From positions 19,088,262 through 19,152,261 of the forward strand of contig OU342819.1 of assembly GCA_910591455.2 (NCBI GenBank): a DNA stretch of 64,000 nucleotides, in the 5' to 3' direction. Origin of the DNA: Pholis gunnellus. Lineage: Eukaryota; Chordata; Actinopteri; Perciformes; Pholidae. Shown one piece after another: positions 34,862 through 48,123 of this stretch; within the stretch, counting starts at the first letter, position 1, and every line of letters starts with the position of its first letter. The notes under the pieces are model-generated. The model worked only from the letters and a program-made list of their open reading frames with translations. It did no database searches and was not told where the DNA came from. The translations under genes and the position numbers were made by a program.

Positions 34862-35592
34862 GCAAAATCAGAATCAGAATCAGAACCGTTTATTGCCAAG
34901 GAAGTTTGCACCTACAAGGAATTTGTCATGCCGGGTGGTGCATAACATTAAACAATCAACAACAATCAACACAGTGCAAGAAATAGAAACATATTAAAAT
35001 GTACAATAGAATATAAAAGAATATATAATAAAGTGCACAACAAACAGATAACAGGACTGTAAAAAAGTGAAAGGTAAGTGACATGTTAAAAGTGTGTTTA
35101 AATAAAGAAACATAGAGATGTGCAGGGGGGGTGACCGGTAGGAAATTGTCCTGGGGATGACAGAGTCAGTCCCGTGCTTTGTTAATGAGCCCGACTGACG
35201 ATGGGAAGAAACTGTTCATGTGTCGTTGAGGTCTTGGTCCTGATGATCCGCAGCCTTCTGCCAGATGGAAGGGGCACAAACAGTTTATATCCAGGGTGAG
35301 AGGGGTCGGCTACAATCGTTCTTGCTCGCTTCAGGGTCCTTGAAGCGAGCAAGTCCTGGAGAGACGGCAGATTGCAGCCAATCACCCTCTCAGCAGAGCG
35401 AATGATGCGCTGCAGCCTGCCCTTGTCCTTGGCAGTGGCTGCAGCGTACCAGACTGTGATGGAGGAGCAGAGGATGGACTCAATGATGGCTGTGTAGAAG
35501 TGCACCATCATTGACTTTGGCAGGTTGAATTCCTTCCGCTGCCTCAGGAAGTACATCCTCTGCAGAGCCTTCTTTGTGATGGAGCTGATGTT
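34862..35592 (-). mobile_element. 5'-truncated L2/CR1-like LINE, 3' end
   Basis: The minus strand encodes the end of a non-LTR retrotransposon reverse transcriptase protein: KKALQRMYFLRQ, FNLPKSMMVHFYTAIIESIL, VWYAAATAKDKGRLQRIIRS and HPGYKLFVPLPSGRRLR, matching the conserved tail of fish L2-type elements. The short 3' UTR ends 'ttggcaataaacgg' followed by (TTCTGA)n at 34880-34862, a tail typical of this group. Most of the element is missing and the reading frame breaks at the end. No target-site duplication is seen. Confidence 0.8.
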
Positions 35593-36930
35593 TAAAGTCC
35601 AGGTTGATTTGTGGGGAGTGTTGATAGTTTGACTCATTGTCGTGGAGTTTACGTTTGTCTGCTTCTATCGATTTGTATGTACCCATTTATTTGTTAATTC
35701 CATTAAGGAGCACTTTGTGTTTTTAGAAATGGTTTTAAGTATCACACTCTGGGATTTCTGTATCATGATACTCTTTATAGTTGTAATGCTTTGAAATTAC
35801 GAATACAAATCAAATCCATTCAAATGGGATTAGTGATGAGAAACATTTGGGAAATGCAAGTTTTACATCGAGGAATGATTGTGTAATTGTTGGCATATAA
35901 GGTGAAATTGTAATGACCTGAAACTTTACAACTAAATCGTCATATAACAGGTCTAAAAGTTGTTTAGCGAGGTAAGCCTATCAAACTCAAAGAAGAAGAT
36001 AGAAAACATCAAAGAAAGGAAGAAGATCATCAGGTCTACCTCAGAAAGTTCCAGCTCCTGTTTCTCCTCTTTGTATCAACACATCCCAAACCTTTAGTTA
36101 GTATTCACTTACTTTTATTCACTTGCTCTCCTCCGTCTCCAAGGTAATATGCAAAGTGATGTAATTGATCCTGACTTTGGATTAAAGGATTAAGAAACAT
36201 ACAAATCAAGGTGGAGAAATTGAGCTTGTGACCTTAAACTCAGTCACGAGCCAACAGGCATGAAAGCAGCTGGTATTAGTATAAAGAGTAGTTAACCCAT
36301 ATGATAACGTGAGTTTAGAGAATGTCTATCAAACCAGTACCTGCATATCTTGATGAACTGGAGAGAGAGCCTATCCCAGCATGCACTGGTGGAGGAGCAC
36401 AGACAGACACCCGAACAATTCATTACAGAGCTATTTGTTGATTGAGGAGTTCATACATTCACTTTGATAATTGATAAAAACCTTCATTATGAACATTATT
36501 AGTCATGTATTTTAAAAGTAGCAATACTACAACGTTAACATTACAAGTGAAAGCTCTGCATTCAAAACTGCATTTGAGGAAAACTATGAAGAGTTAAATG
36601 TAAGTATCCAAATAGGTGTTTTGTAAATTAAACATATACTTCCATTTGTCTTTGTGGTTAAGACTCACATACGATAATTTCCCACAAAATACAAAAATCT
36701 CAAACCTCTGGTATGATGGTTTAATATTTCCCATCTGGCAAAGCTGACTGAGATACTCATTTTGTTGCTATCAGTGGTTTAGGAAATCGTAAAGTCATTC
36801 TTTAAAACCAAACTCTTCCTCTCACCGGTGATTTGTTATCAGCGCTTCAACTCTAATTTCCATGCACTATCAGGTGGTGAAATGAAGCATATAGACCGAC
36901 TGCACCAGGGTCATTCACATCATTAATGTA
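35592..36930 (-). repeat. Partial duplication unit C: upstream block without a lectin gene
   Basis: Begins 'aaagtccaggttgatttgtg' exactly as 33704, and follows unit B's upstream sequence (33704-34860) and unit A's (about 27885-28985) to 'cactatcaggtggtgaaatg' near 36865. No CTLD, signal-peptide or tail exon lies between it and unit B, so the copy has only promoter and upstream sequence, truncated at the LINE. Confidence 0.8.
36040..36120 (-). promoter_or_regulatory. Orphan third copy of the lectin promoter and first exon
   Basis: GAATAAAAG (36120-36112) and donor CTTTCTGAG/GTAGAC (exon end 36040) are preserved. It faces the LINE and then lectin B, so it could act as a distal alternative promoter for lectin B. 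Inference. Confidence 0.3.
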
Positions 36931-38485
36931 AACTAACGATGACAAACAGTTTACAACCATTACAAGCACTTTACCGGCACCAGTCATTATGCTCCTCTAC
37001 ATGTTTAAAGCAAAACATGATACTCATCTGCTCTGTATACGCATCATGCATATATGGACTGGCCTGTAATATCTTTACTTAGGCAGATGGTGAATTTAAC
37101 CTTTAACTCCTGTGTGATCTCAACCGTTCATCCAGTGAGATAAAGCTGACAGCTTCTAGATATGTGGTCTCAATATCAAGGTCGAAGGGCGTTAAACAGA
37201 TGGACAGAGCTCAAGGAGCAGTGGGCGTCTGATGTGAGGCGTCATGTTTAACTGATTAACTAACTTGGAGCTCCCCCTGGTGATCACTTTGTGGCTCTGC
37301 TCTGTTCTGACTGGCACAAGAGGGTTTTCGTTTTATCTTAAAAGATAAAGTTGTTTCTGTAGCTTTGAGCAGATTTATTCCCCTCCTATCAGTTGAGGAT
37401 TTGTTTTGCATTTTCAAGTTCATTCACTGTAATACAATGTCACCAAATAAAAAAAAAGGATGTGTTGTTGCCTTTACACAAATTACAAATGGACCTCATG
37501 CTGCAACACTCTCTTTAAATAATCAAATATTTTATCTTAATTTTCTGTTTAGAGAAATTAAATAATTTGCTCTTCCCCAGGTGTACTGAATGATTAATAA
37601 ATTGAAGGGGTGTGGCCAATGGACCCTTTTCACAGCAGCCATTTTGTCATGTCATTGCAGGGTAAACACAGGTGTAATTGATCAAATGAATTACGGCTCC
37701 ATTCTTTTTGGTTTGTCGCAGTCATTCCAGTGAGCCATCATGCAGAATACCCGGGCCATGATTAATGTTATTAATTACACCGTAATGTCAAAATGGCTGC
37801 GGTGAAAAGGGCATATTATTTATCATTAGCTGACATTGTCAAATCGTGGACGGGACCTTTAACTCGGTCAGTAAGAACATAAAAACCCCGAAGAAAGTAG
37901 CCGAGATAAAGGATAGTTGATGGTATGTAAAAAACAAAGTTTGTTACAATCACATTGGAAAATGTCCATCTAGTGCTGCTCATCCTGTTCAGGGTCATGA
38001 GGGACTACAGCCTTTCCCAGCATGCACTGGTGGAGGAGCAGACAGACAGATTCAATTAAAAACAGAGCTATTTGATGTTAATGGGGAGTTACGTCGATGT
38101 TTGGTATAAACCCTTATCTATTCAGATGTTGTACTCAAATGTAAAAATAACAGTAGAATAATAACAACATAATTCTAGAAATATAATGTGTTCTCTGATT
38201 CATCTGCTCCAATGTTGGTATAGAAGTCTGCCAACCCCTGTATGGACGATGCTGGTTCGCTATTCTTAATTGTTTGGTTGTCAGCCTGAACATGGATGAA
38301 GGTGTGTGTGCTGCAGTTGGAGATAACGACATATTTTAAGGTGTATTGTTCATACAAATGTACTTCAGCACAAAATGTAAATAATTAACATTTACATTTG
38401 ATATACTTGTATGATGTGCGCTCTAGTGAGACACCAGATGGCGATGTCGCCTTCAAGATTCATGACCATTCCGTAGCCACATTCC

Positions 38486-38557
38486 CATCCTCCTCCTCCT
38501 CCTCCTCCTCCTACTCTTCCTCCTCCTCTTCCTCTTCCTCCTCCTCGTCCTCCTCCA
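38486..38557. repeat. Imperfect (TCC)n trinucleotide repeat
   Basis: About 24 units of TCC with TCT variants; reads as poly-serine in one frame, but nothing indicates coding. Confidence 0.85.
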
Positions 38558-39679
38558 GCTCAGTGGATCCGGCGCGACAGTCGGATCCTCTCGCCATGCT
38601 GGTCACGCCCCACACAGATATTAACCTATTCCTTCAACACACACAGACGCACACCATCACATCTCTCATAAACATGTGCACAGACATACTGTAAGTGCAC
38701 ACATGCACATTGTCTGCCTGTATTATAACCCCCCCCCCCCAAATTCAATTAATATTCATGCACTACACCAAGCAAGCTGCAGCTTTTTATTCATCTTTTT
38801 TCAATAAAGTTAAAAGCCTCCCATCATATCGCAGCGTTTCCAAGCCAAATGGTAAGACATCAGCCCACTCCGCTCTATTTTTAACCATTATTACAGTCAT
38901 CAGTGAGTGGAAGGCTCGATGGCAGCAACACAGAGCTCAGGTGTAAAACAGACTGATTCATTGTAATTGATCTGCCAATTGAAACTGAAAATGACTGCAG
39001 CCCGGTACGTGCACAAGATACATTTAGATGCATTGAATTTAATCTTATACTGATAATGTAGTTTCCCCTGATGTAGCGTTCCTCGTCAAGGGATTCCAAA
39101 GTGTAGAAACAGTAAATTAACACACAAGTCTCAGTGATCCCTAAAATGCAACACCAGGACGGTTAAGACCTTGTGACGTGCACAAGTGAATCTCCACCGT
39201 GGCGAGATGAGAAGTAACAGCTGTCCTTATTCTGAATTAGCTGTAAGTGTGCTCGTCTGTAAACTAAAAGGCATCTTTCACTTCACCAAAGAAAACAAGG
39301 GGGTGCAGTACTCTGTACAGTGTTCATCATTCACAGCTATGGTTTCACCGCTGTGTCAATAAAATGCCCACAATGGCAACAACAAGAGCCTGGTTATTTA
39401 TTGACAAAAATGCCATTACACACAAAATGCAGACACACACACACACACAAACACACACACATTAAAGCACCATCTCCCTACGTGTGGGAGACAGAGAGAC
39501 CATCACCATGGAAACAAACGTCATGTAGCCTCGTCTCCCACCACCATCACCCCCCCTCCCCAATATGAACTCACCCCCCACTTCTCTCTCTCTCGCTGTT
39601 GCTGCCTGTCTACATGCTTCTCCATTTCTCCTCCTCTGTTTCACATTCACAACGCCATCCATCTTCCCAAAATACCCAC

Positions 39680-39681
<2 letters not shown>

Positions 39682-39750
<69 letters not shown>

Positions 39751-39882
39751 ATATGTAGCCACCTTTTCTTCTTTTTTTACATCAAATTTCACCAAATCTA
39801 TTATCTATAGTCAAATTATATATTCATTTCTCCTTCTATGCCAGGTTTTTATCTTTTTCCAAGGATCCAGGATCACCCCTTC

Positions 39883-39940
<58 letters not shown>
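39682..39940. repeat. (CT)n and (GT)n microsatellites
   Basis: (CT)n 39682-39746 (about 32 units) and (GT)n 39886-39940 (about 27 units). Confidence 0.93.
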
Positions 39941-39942
<2 letters not shown>

Positions 39943-40244
39943 TAAGCGACAGAAAGTGAGAGTTAAAATTCAGGAGAGAAGGCGAGTATGGGGGATGGGT
40001 TGCCAAGGCAGACTAAGGCAATATGAATTTCCAAAATATACCACACATCCACCAAAGAAGAAACCCCCTCTTTCTCTTGTATCCTCTCTCCCTCTTTCTG
40101 TCTTATTCTACTGACTTCATTGATGTTTACTGATCAATGTTCCATGCATGGTTAGGTGATGAAAAAATGTGTATTATTAACAGAACATTGTTAGTAGTGC
40201 CTTCTTTTTCCAAGCTTTCCTCAGCTCTCTCGCTGGTCCCCACA

Positions 40245-40263
40245 GCATGCTGGGAGATGTAGT
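40245..40263 (-). promoter_or_regulatory. ZNF143/THAP11-type motif
   Basis: The minus strand reads ACTACATCTCCCAGCATGC, a 17/19 match to the well-known ACTACAATTCCCAGCATGC promoter motif. No gene start is recognised nearby, so it may mark an unseen non-coding transcript or be a chance or repeat-borne copy. Confidence 0.5.
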
Positions 40264-40434
40264 CTTCTGCCCGCTCTATGTTGTTCCTTCAAAGCGAAAT
40301 TTCCATGTGCACCTCAACTGGCTCTTTAACAGTAGAACAACTACTGGCCCACTCTTCATGTTCCTTGGATCAGTGTGGACGGGCCAAGGTGCCCTGGTGA
40401 AGGCCAGTTTAAAGTGTTAAAGCTACTATCTTGC

Positions 40435-40745
40435 GTTAATGTTGGCGCCCCCTGTGGACCAAAGTGGCAGTGTTTCCGATCACCAGATTCCCTTTAGAAA
40501 TCCTCAAATCTTACTGCAGCAGGGGTCTGAAAGTCTGCTCCACGCAGTCCTGGTTCACCCGTGCCTCCCTCCCCTTCAGCGGGCCCAGCAATACGAACCT
40601 GGACCTCCTGGTACCGGATGCAAAGCTCTCCTCCTTCTGCCGGAGCTTCCGACTGCAGGTCTGGAGGCTCGACTGGAATCTGAGCTGAAAGACCTGCGTG
40701 ATTTCGTCCGATATCGCTTTTTCAAACACCTGTTATATTGATGTT
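40435..40745. repeat. Possible interspersed repeat (GC-richer block)
   Basis: A GC-richer segment starting 'ggcgccccctgtggac' and including 'gtctgaaagtctgctccacg'. It seems familiar as a dispersed teleost sequence, but I cannot name the family. The overlapping frames on both strands have no recognisable domain. Confidence 0.35.
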
Positions 40746-41424
40746 CATCTTCCATATACAAGCTTCCAGTTTCTTTTACCAATGGCTGGTGATTTCTTCT
40801 AATATTATTTGACTGTTACTCGGAGGGTTTCTACCCTTTCAATTGTCCATTGTCTGGTTGAAACGACGCGTTGTGTTCTCCATGTGCAAAACACTCCTTT
40901 TTTCCAAACCTTTCATACAAAATAACGTAACTAATATTCAGTATCATAATCCATTTGTCATTGCCATTACTAACACCTGTGCTTTTGTCATAGCACGTCA
41001 TAGTGGGAAAAGCACACGTGTTAAGAGGAAACAATGGAGGCTCTGTCTCATCTGAGTGCCCAAGTAAAACATGCAAGTGAACCGGTGTACACAACACTAG
41101 GGCTCTGGAACTGGAATGCAGCCATGATGAATGCTATTAACTGTGGTACACCTGTGGTTCTCCTGCTGTTACATGTCAAAAAGGCCTTGTTGAATGAGGC
41201 TGACTTGATGCAATGAAGTGAACAGTAGCTGTCCCAGTAGTATGACACCGTTACAAGGTACAGATGCTATACTTTGTCTCCCAAACAATCATGGCAAGGT
41301 CCCACACTGGAGTTTTCTTTTTTTATAGTTCTGCTGATTAGACTGCTCTGGTTGAAGTTGGGTGGCACTAAAATCGCGTCATGTCACCAAACTCCAACGG
41401 ATAATGTGCAGTGTGACTGGGTCT

Positions 41425-41475
41425 GTTAAAGGAACAGTGTGTAACATTTAGCAGGATCTATTGGCAGAAAAGGAA
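41425..41475. repeat. Fragment of a dispersed fish repeat
   Basis: 'aggaacagtgtgtaacattt' followed by 'ggatctattggcagaaa' is the start of a repeat common in percomorph genomes; the rest diverges. Confidence 0.5.
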
Positions 41476-42052
41476 AACAACACTAAAGGCAGGTTTTCAG
41501 AGATTTTTTTAATTATCCTCAAAAAAGTCATGATGACATCTTGCTGAAACTCGTTGAAATATCCATCTTGGTGATTCAGGAATGAACAAAAGCATAATTA
41601 CACAATGAGCTGTGTTGGTAAAATGGAACCTTGCGATGTGATACATTGTTACAACAACCACACTTTTCGGCTCGTTATTTGTGACTGCCAATATGCTAAT
41701 GAAGCCCATCTGCTGCGTCGATATTTTTGTACAAAAACAAAGCGAAAAGCAGATTAATGAAACACTTTCTGTTTACAGCTCAGGCAGGTTTAACTACAAA
41801 CTGACTAACTATGGCATAAATCAGTAAACATTGACAAAGTGATTATTGATTGTTACGCAGAGAGCATCACAAAACTAGGCTGACCTTAATTTGGCTGAAT
41901 GTTCGTACATTTTTACTGTTTTTTAGAAACATGTTATTGCATTTTGACCTTGCAGTTCTGATTACCAGCTGCTACAATCCTCTGGAGTGAAGATATGTTG
42001 ATAAAACTACTACCAAGGACAACTTTAGTCGCTACAAGGTACCAACCTGCTT

Positions 42053-42053
42053 C

Positions 42054-42108
<55 letters not shown>
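42053..42108. repeat. (CT)n microsatellite
   Basis: About 27 CT units with one CG interruption. Confidence 0.9.
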
Positions 42109-42111
<3 letters not shown>

Positions 42112-42494
42112 ACCTGCTCATCTTAATGCTAGCTTCCTGATCCATCACAGTTCACGATAAAGGCCATCGCTACCCTCTGGCACTCCACTTTCATCTGCGT
42201 TTTCACCTTCTCTCTCTCTCTATCTCTCTCTCCATCACACTCCACCTTGCTTTCATCTCCACTCCCCGAAGGTTAGAGGGAATCGGGTGGAGGAGTGAAG
42301 AGACAGATGATGGAGGGATGAGTGTGTCATCATACTGTCAGAAACATACTCGCCTATATTTATTACACTATCATCATGAGCAAATGTTAAAGGAAAATTA
42401 CTGAGTAGCATCAGAGTTGTATTTTTGTCAGGGTGGAGAGAAACTTCAATTAATACTGCAATGTGGCAGATATCTTTATATCCTTATATAGGAT

Positions 42495-42700
<206 letters not shown>

Positions 42701-42709
42701 CCTACACAG

Positions 42710-44090
42710 ACAGGACGGTTGTTCAGCATGGTTTGCATGTTTACTCCGTTTGCAACGTTACTCTCAAGCAAAATATAATCAATGCGATGCATCAAGTCCC
42801 TCGAGTTTTTTTACATGTGCGTTGTGTGACATTGTGTTTACGTTGTGTGACACGGGACGCTGGGATATCTGAATGGATTAGCTCATAAGGAATGTGTGGC
42901 AGACAGTGGACACACAGATGATGCTCGGATTGATTAGTTCTGTCTGGCCACCGCACTCAGTCGCCCATTAACTCGCTAACTTTTCCCGACTTCCACTCAG
43001 GTGACACATCTTTCTCAAATTTTTCTACAAGTTATATCAAAATCATGAAGGTGTTCTTTTATAAATGAAGGCCACCCTTTTTTTCGATGTATTAACTTGA
43101 CATGCTTCTTTACTTAAAAGCCGCACAAAACAATATTTTATTGGGACACAAACAGCCGTCGTCTGGATGAAAATCCTGTTTGTTTGTCCCATCCACCTCT
43201 CCTTCCACCCATATACCATGTGGACGATCTCACACCTTCTACTACGTCAGCTGTGTAATGAGAACGGCGGTGTGTTTACATTGGAGATGTAAACCTGGTG
43301 CGTCACATACACACTCTAAACGGTGCCTCTGTGACGCTGAGGAGCACTGACCGCTGACTGAGGAGCTGCAGTAATCGATGCAGTGACATCAGGTTGACTC
43401 CACGCATGCAGCGATTGATTGACATAATTTAACAACTAATTAATTTAAGGCATCTCCAAGTTAGACTGATAAATAGGTTTGCCGACATACTAAAATCATA
43501 TTCTCCAGCAGCATCATTTTCATAATATATCACATGCCTGAACACACACAATCACACCAGCAGGATGTGGGAGGGTTTTACTCAGCTGCTCATAAAACCT
43601 GCAGTGAAACCTGCCTCCCTCTCGGTTTTTGTGCCGACTTTGAGATCCAAATCACTTTGATTAGTTATTCTTAGAAATGTTAACAGTGGTTTCTACAGAA
43701 CTGTGTTCTTGTAGTGGTGGGATGTGCATTTACATGATCATTGGACATTAAAACTCTTCTCTGAAAACAGTTAACAGCACATTATCACCTACAATAGACC
43801 ATTTTTTTCCAACTGATACGCAGTTTTGAATTGAAAGACTGATATAATAAAATCAGCCTGCACTAAAGGAGCCAGACAAACTGAAAGAAAATACTGCTCA
43901 GCCCAGCAATCGGCTTAAAACAATCTAAAAATGCTGCTGATCACATTTGACATCAAACACATGGAGCAATCTATTCTTTCAAGGCGTGAGGAAGGAAACA
44001 TTCACATCGATCTGCTGCTCTGCTGACTTGTTGATGCAGGCAGCCCTTCCCTTCATGGGTCACATGACTGGTGTCGGTCTGTGGGTCGAC
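42710..44090. other. Intergenic, nothing recognised
   Basis: Unique sequence with no convincing frame, repeat or RNA gene. Confidence 0.4.
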
Positions 44091-44094
44091 AGCC

Positions 44095-44127
<33 letters not shown>

Positions 44128-44241
44128 AAGGGGGGGGGGGGTGTTACGGGATCCAAGTATCTGACCTGAGCCGAGTTTCTGGCCAATCTGGGTCACAATG
44201 AGAGTGAATGTGCATGCGTGTGTGTGTGTATGTGTGTGCGC

Positions 44242-44296
<55 letters not shown>

Positions 44297-44440
44297 CCAT
44301 CTGTCCTGACAAGATTACTGGAGTCAGACAAGAAGTCCAACTGGACCAGATTAGAGTATGAATATAGGGCAGGAGAAAGAGAGAGAGTGAGAGAGAAACA
44401 GAAAGGAGGAGGAGGAGGAGGAGGAGGAGGAGGAGGAGAA
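44095..44440. repeat. Cluster of (GT)n tracts and (GGA)n
   Basis: (GT)n at 44096-44125 followed by an 11-G run, (GT)n at 44217-44294, and (GGA)n at 44405-44439 (about 11 units). Confidence 0.9.
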
Positions 44441-44754
44441 AATGAGGATGATGAAGAGCAGGGAAAAAATGATAGAGGGAGTGAAGAAAGAGTGGAAGGC
44501 AGCAGCGTGGACAATAGCTACATTTCGGCTGAAATATGCAAAAAACGATTGCAGATTATTGGAGAAGATTTTAGCCACAATTGGAAGCAAAGAGGTCACA
44601 TTTTAAGGTGGAATGCACATTTTAAGGTGGAATGCATTTACAGTCAGTTCACTACTGTCTCATATTTAAGAGACAGTATTGTCGGCAGCTGCAGTTTTAC
44701 AATCCCTACTCATTGTATGTTTATCTCTGCGCGTCTCTGCACACGTATACGTGT

Positions 44755-44978
44755 GCGTGAGTGTGTGTGTGTGTGCGTGTGCGTGTGTGTGTTCACATAT
44801 GTGTTTATTACGCAGGTGAGATCAAACGTTGACGGCACCCGGGAGACGAAACGCTTCGACTGAAAAAGCTGACTGCATCGCCATGGCAACTGGGTCCTAC
44901 TTTGCTCTTTCCCTCGTCCTCTGTCTGCGTCGGTTTGAGTGGCGGTTCGGTTCGACATGAGGCGCTGCAACGGAGAGT

Positions 44979-45011
<33 letters not shown>

Positions 45012-45195
45012 GACTTACTTCATACACACACATGAAGACACACAAGCTGAGATGTTTGAATTGAGGAAATCTTGTCATTTCTGTTTCCTTCTTGCTGCTT
45101 TGCATCTCCGAACCCCATCCCTTCACCCGCACACTCCCCCTCATTACACATCACTACACTTCCACTTGTTCTGTATTACTGTCACTCAGACCCTC

Positions 45196-45226
<31 letters not shown>

Positions 45227-45490
45227 ATGTGGCCATAAAGAAAAACACACACATATAATCACCGGCATTCATCCTCTCTTTGCCCCCCCCCCCGAGTGAC
45301 AGGCCGGGCGAAGAGTTCCCCAAGCTGTTGCCTTGGCAACCCTGCAGAATATTCCTCGGTGGCCATGGCAACCAATGATGCACATCCGGTGTGGTCGGTG
45401 GATTTTTATTTAGACGCCTGGCAGGGGGCCGCGGCGTGTGTGCCGGCATTTGTGTGTTTATGGATGTGTGTGTGTGTGTGTGTGTGTGTT
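44755..45490. repeat. Series of short CA/GT microsatellites
   Basis: (GT)n 44759-44791, (CA)n 44980-45010, (CA)n 45195-45224 and (GT)n 45466-45489. Confidence 0.88.
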
Positions 45491-45499
45491 GCATGCAGC

Positions 45500-47040
45500 A
45501 ACAGTGCTATTGCTGTATGACTGTCAACATTTGCATGTTGCGTGTGGTATTCTTGTGTATTTAGCACACAAAAGGCGTTCATGCTTGTTTGTTTTGTGGA
45601 GGGATTTTAGTTTGATGTTACTGACTGGATTACGTTTGTGTGATGAACGCAGCGCAAATGCAAATGTTCCAGAGTTTTTTCTTTTCATAGTTTTATATCA
45701 GACGTGAAAAAGTCAGCGGACTTAAGATACCCATTTGATATTGAACTGACTGAATGACTCTTCTCTAGCCGTGCTCCCGTAACAGTAAGGTGTGTGATTC
45801 CACTCGCCATGAATCCAGTAACATGGGTTGATGACGTATTTAAGTCATAAGTAAGTGTAAAAGTATTAGTAAGTAAAACAAAGGAAACCAGGAAAAAAGT
45901 ACACACATCATTTACCAGAGGACGGTTGTTGTATCTTGCTGTGAAAACTTAATATAATATAATTATAATAACAATAGGGCCCCATTCATAACAAAATCTG
46001 CTCACCGGCCGGATATCCCAAAAATGTCCATCGCGCTCTCGTTGTTTTTCGGCCCATAGAATACGACTTCCTGCTAACATCCTGTAAACATGATGGTACA
46101 AAAAATTATTTACAGGTAAGGCTTGTCAAGAATAATATCAAATTGTTTAATGGTTAAAATCTCGACAACACAAAGAACATTCGCTATTGTCACAGACAAT
46201 ACACGACAGGTTTGTCTCCCTCTCTCCTTCTATCCCCCTCCATTTTAAATCACAAGTCTCTCTTGGCTCCCTTACAGTCAATTTATTTATTCATCTCGTA
46301 TCGTGCCTAAATTTAGTGAATCGCAACATATTGAGTCTGGAATTAATCTGCAGATGCTCCGCTTCAATATGGGTCCAAAACCTTTCTATGGATGTCAGTT
46401 TTTGAGCCACAACAGAATCCATAATGTGGCCGGCAACAAAAGTAGGCACGGCTAGTTTTTAGCTTAACCGATTGCTAGAAATGCTTTTTTGCTGCTGAAA
46501 CAGTTGTTGAACACTCGCAGCCTCTAAAAGAGGAGTGAGGAGTCAGCAGTCAAAGACAGTAGAACTGTCAGTAAAACGTGTTTAAGCCACGAGAGAACCT
46601 TTAGCATACAGTCATAAATGAGCACAGTAGTATGCAAGATTAGCCGTGATTCAGGCTTTGGCCACCTCGCCAAAATCACGTGCCGCCGGTCTGCAAAGGT
46701 TACTTAACTTCAAAGCTCCAGTGCTAACGCAACTGATTTAATGAGTAAATGATATGGAAACACACACATTTCTGTCACTGAGCCCTCAAGCACATCTGTA
46801 AATGTGTCACTGTGTCCCTGTTAATGGCTCCAATACAGGACCCAGTCAATAATCGCTCTATAGACGTTAAAAAATCCATGCGGTCCATTAGTGATGTATA
46901 AAGAGGTGAGTGACAGTAAAAGTGACCACAGAGGCTTCTATGTTGTATCAGCTATAGGAAGAGTGAGTGTTTGAGTAGACAAAATGCTTCAGGGTTGATG
47001 GATAGCAACCGACGCAGAGAAAGTCGACCTTTTCAGAGAC
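45500..47040. other. Intergenic, nothing recognised
   Basis: Unique AT-rich sequence; no reading frame with domain or splice support. Confidence 0.4.
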
Positions 47041-47255
47041 TCCTGTGTGTGTGAGTGTGTGTGTTTGTGTTTGTGAAGACCACATGTCGCATCTACGGGG
47101 CAGTCAGTACACATATCACTTAATGATAAAGTACAGGCAGTGTTTGCCAACAGTGAAGGTGAAAATATGTGTTCTGAGGATGAGCTCAAACTCTCTTATT
47201 TCAGCTGAACATTATTTCTTTCTCTTTTGCTCTCCTCTCTCAAGCTCTCATACAT

Positions 47256-47257
<2 letters not shown>

Positions 47258-47319
<62 letters not shown>

Positions 47320-47470
47320 CCCCGCTGTGTGTGACGCTGAGAGTCCCTGACAGCCATATAAATAATCTATAAGTTCAGACTCCCGCTGTCGCGCGCATTT
47401 TTACCAAAAACCTCCTTTAAAGCGACCTTTCCATATGTCACGCTCAAACGTCTACATGGCAACATGCATC

Positions 47471-47510
<40 letters not shown>
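47258..47510. repeat. Two (CA)n microsatellites
   Basis: (CA)n 47258-47318 (about 30 units) and 47473-47510 (about 18 units). Confidence 0.92.
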
Positions 47511-47512
<2 letters not shown>

Positions 47513-48123
47513 ACACCACACCGTCAAGTCTCTCAGGCCTCTGATGACTTGTGATGGATGAGAGTCGTGGAAGATGAAGTGATGCGGGACGGTTTTTATT
47601 TACCTGGTATGTAGTAAAAGCAAAACAACACGCTCTTGAAGGGCAAACTGAATTACATGTCACAGCGTGACGACATGGAACTTTGTTTGATGAAATGATG
47701 TCAATAAAAGTCTTCTGGTTTCTGTATCAACCTTAAATTATTTTAATATCGCTTTTAGTTTTATTTTGCCGTGAGTGTCTCTCCCCTGAAGATGGCGTGA
47801 ATAGTTTACGGGTCGGACTAAAAGCAAGGGGACAGAAACACATCACTGACACCTGAACACCATCGACCACTTGCAGGCAGATCAATCTAGCTGTCAATCT
47901 AACTGCAGTTCACTGCTTCCTTTCTTGCGTCATACAGTTTTGGTTCACAGACGATGTATGATGCTTGAAGAAGGAGTAGTATCTATTTGTCGTTGCATTA
48001 AATAGATGACAGATCTCAGTTACCGAGCAAAGATTTTGCAGCACTTCTAGATCGTATTTGTATAAACATGTCCCTCAAAATGTGATACAAGATGATGCAG
48101 CCATATACCGATGCTTTGTCACG

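Larger units (their letters stand above)
36930..40200. other. Intergenic with repeats, no gene seen
   Basis: 37985-38050 carries a diverged 'tttcccagcatgcactggtg' block related to the repeat in units A and C. 38486-38557 is an imperfect (TCC)n tract. 39682-39746 is (CT)n and 39886-39940 is (GT)n. Reading frames here are repeat-driven or featureless. Confidence 0.5.

Noticed and set aside
35182..35637. 151-codon minus-strand frame as a host gene
   Set aside because: It is the C-terminal end of a LINE reverse transcriptase protein fused to unit C sequence.
40439..40741. Open frames on both strands in a GC-richer block
   Set aside because: No recognisable domain, no splice context, and the sequence seems to be a dispersed repeat.
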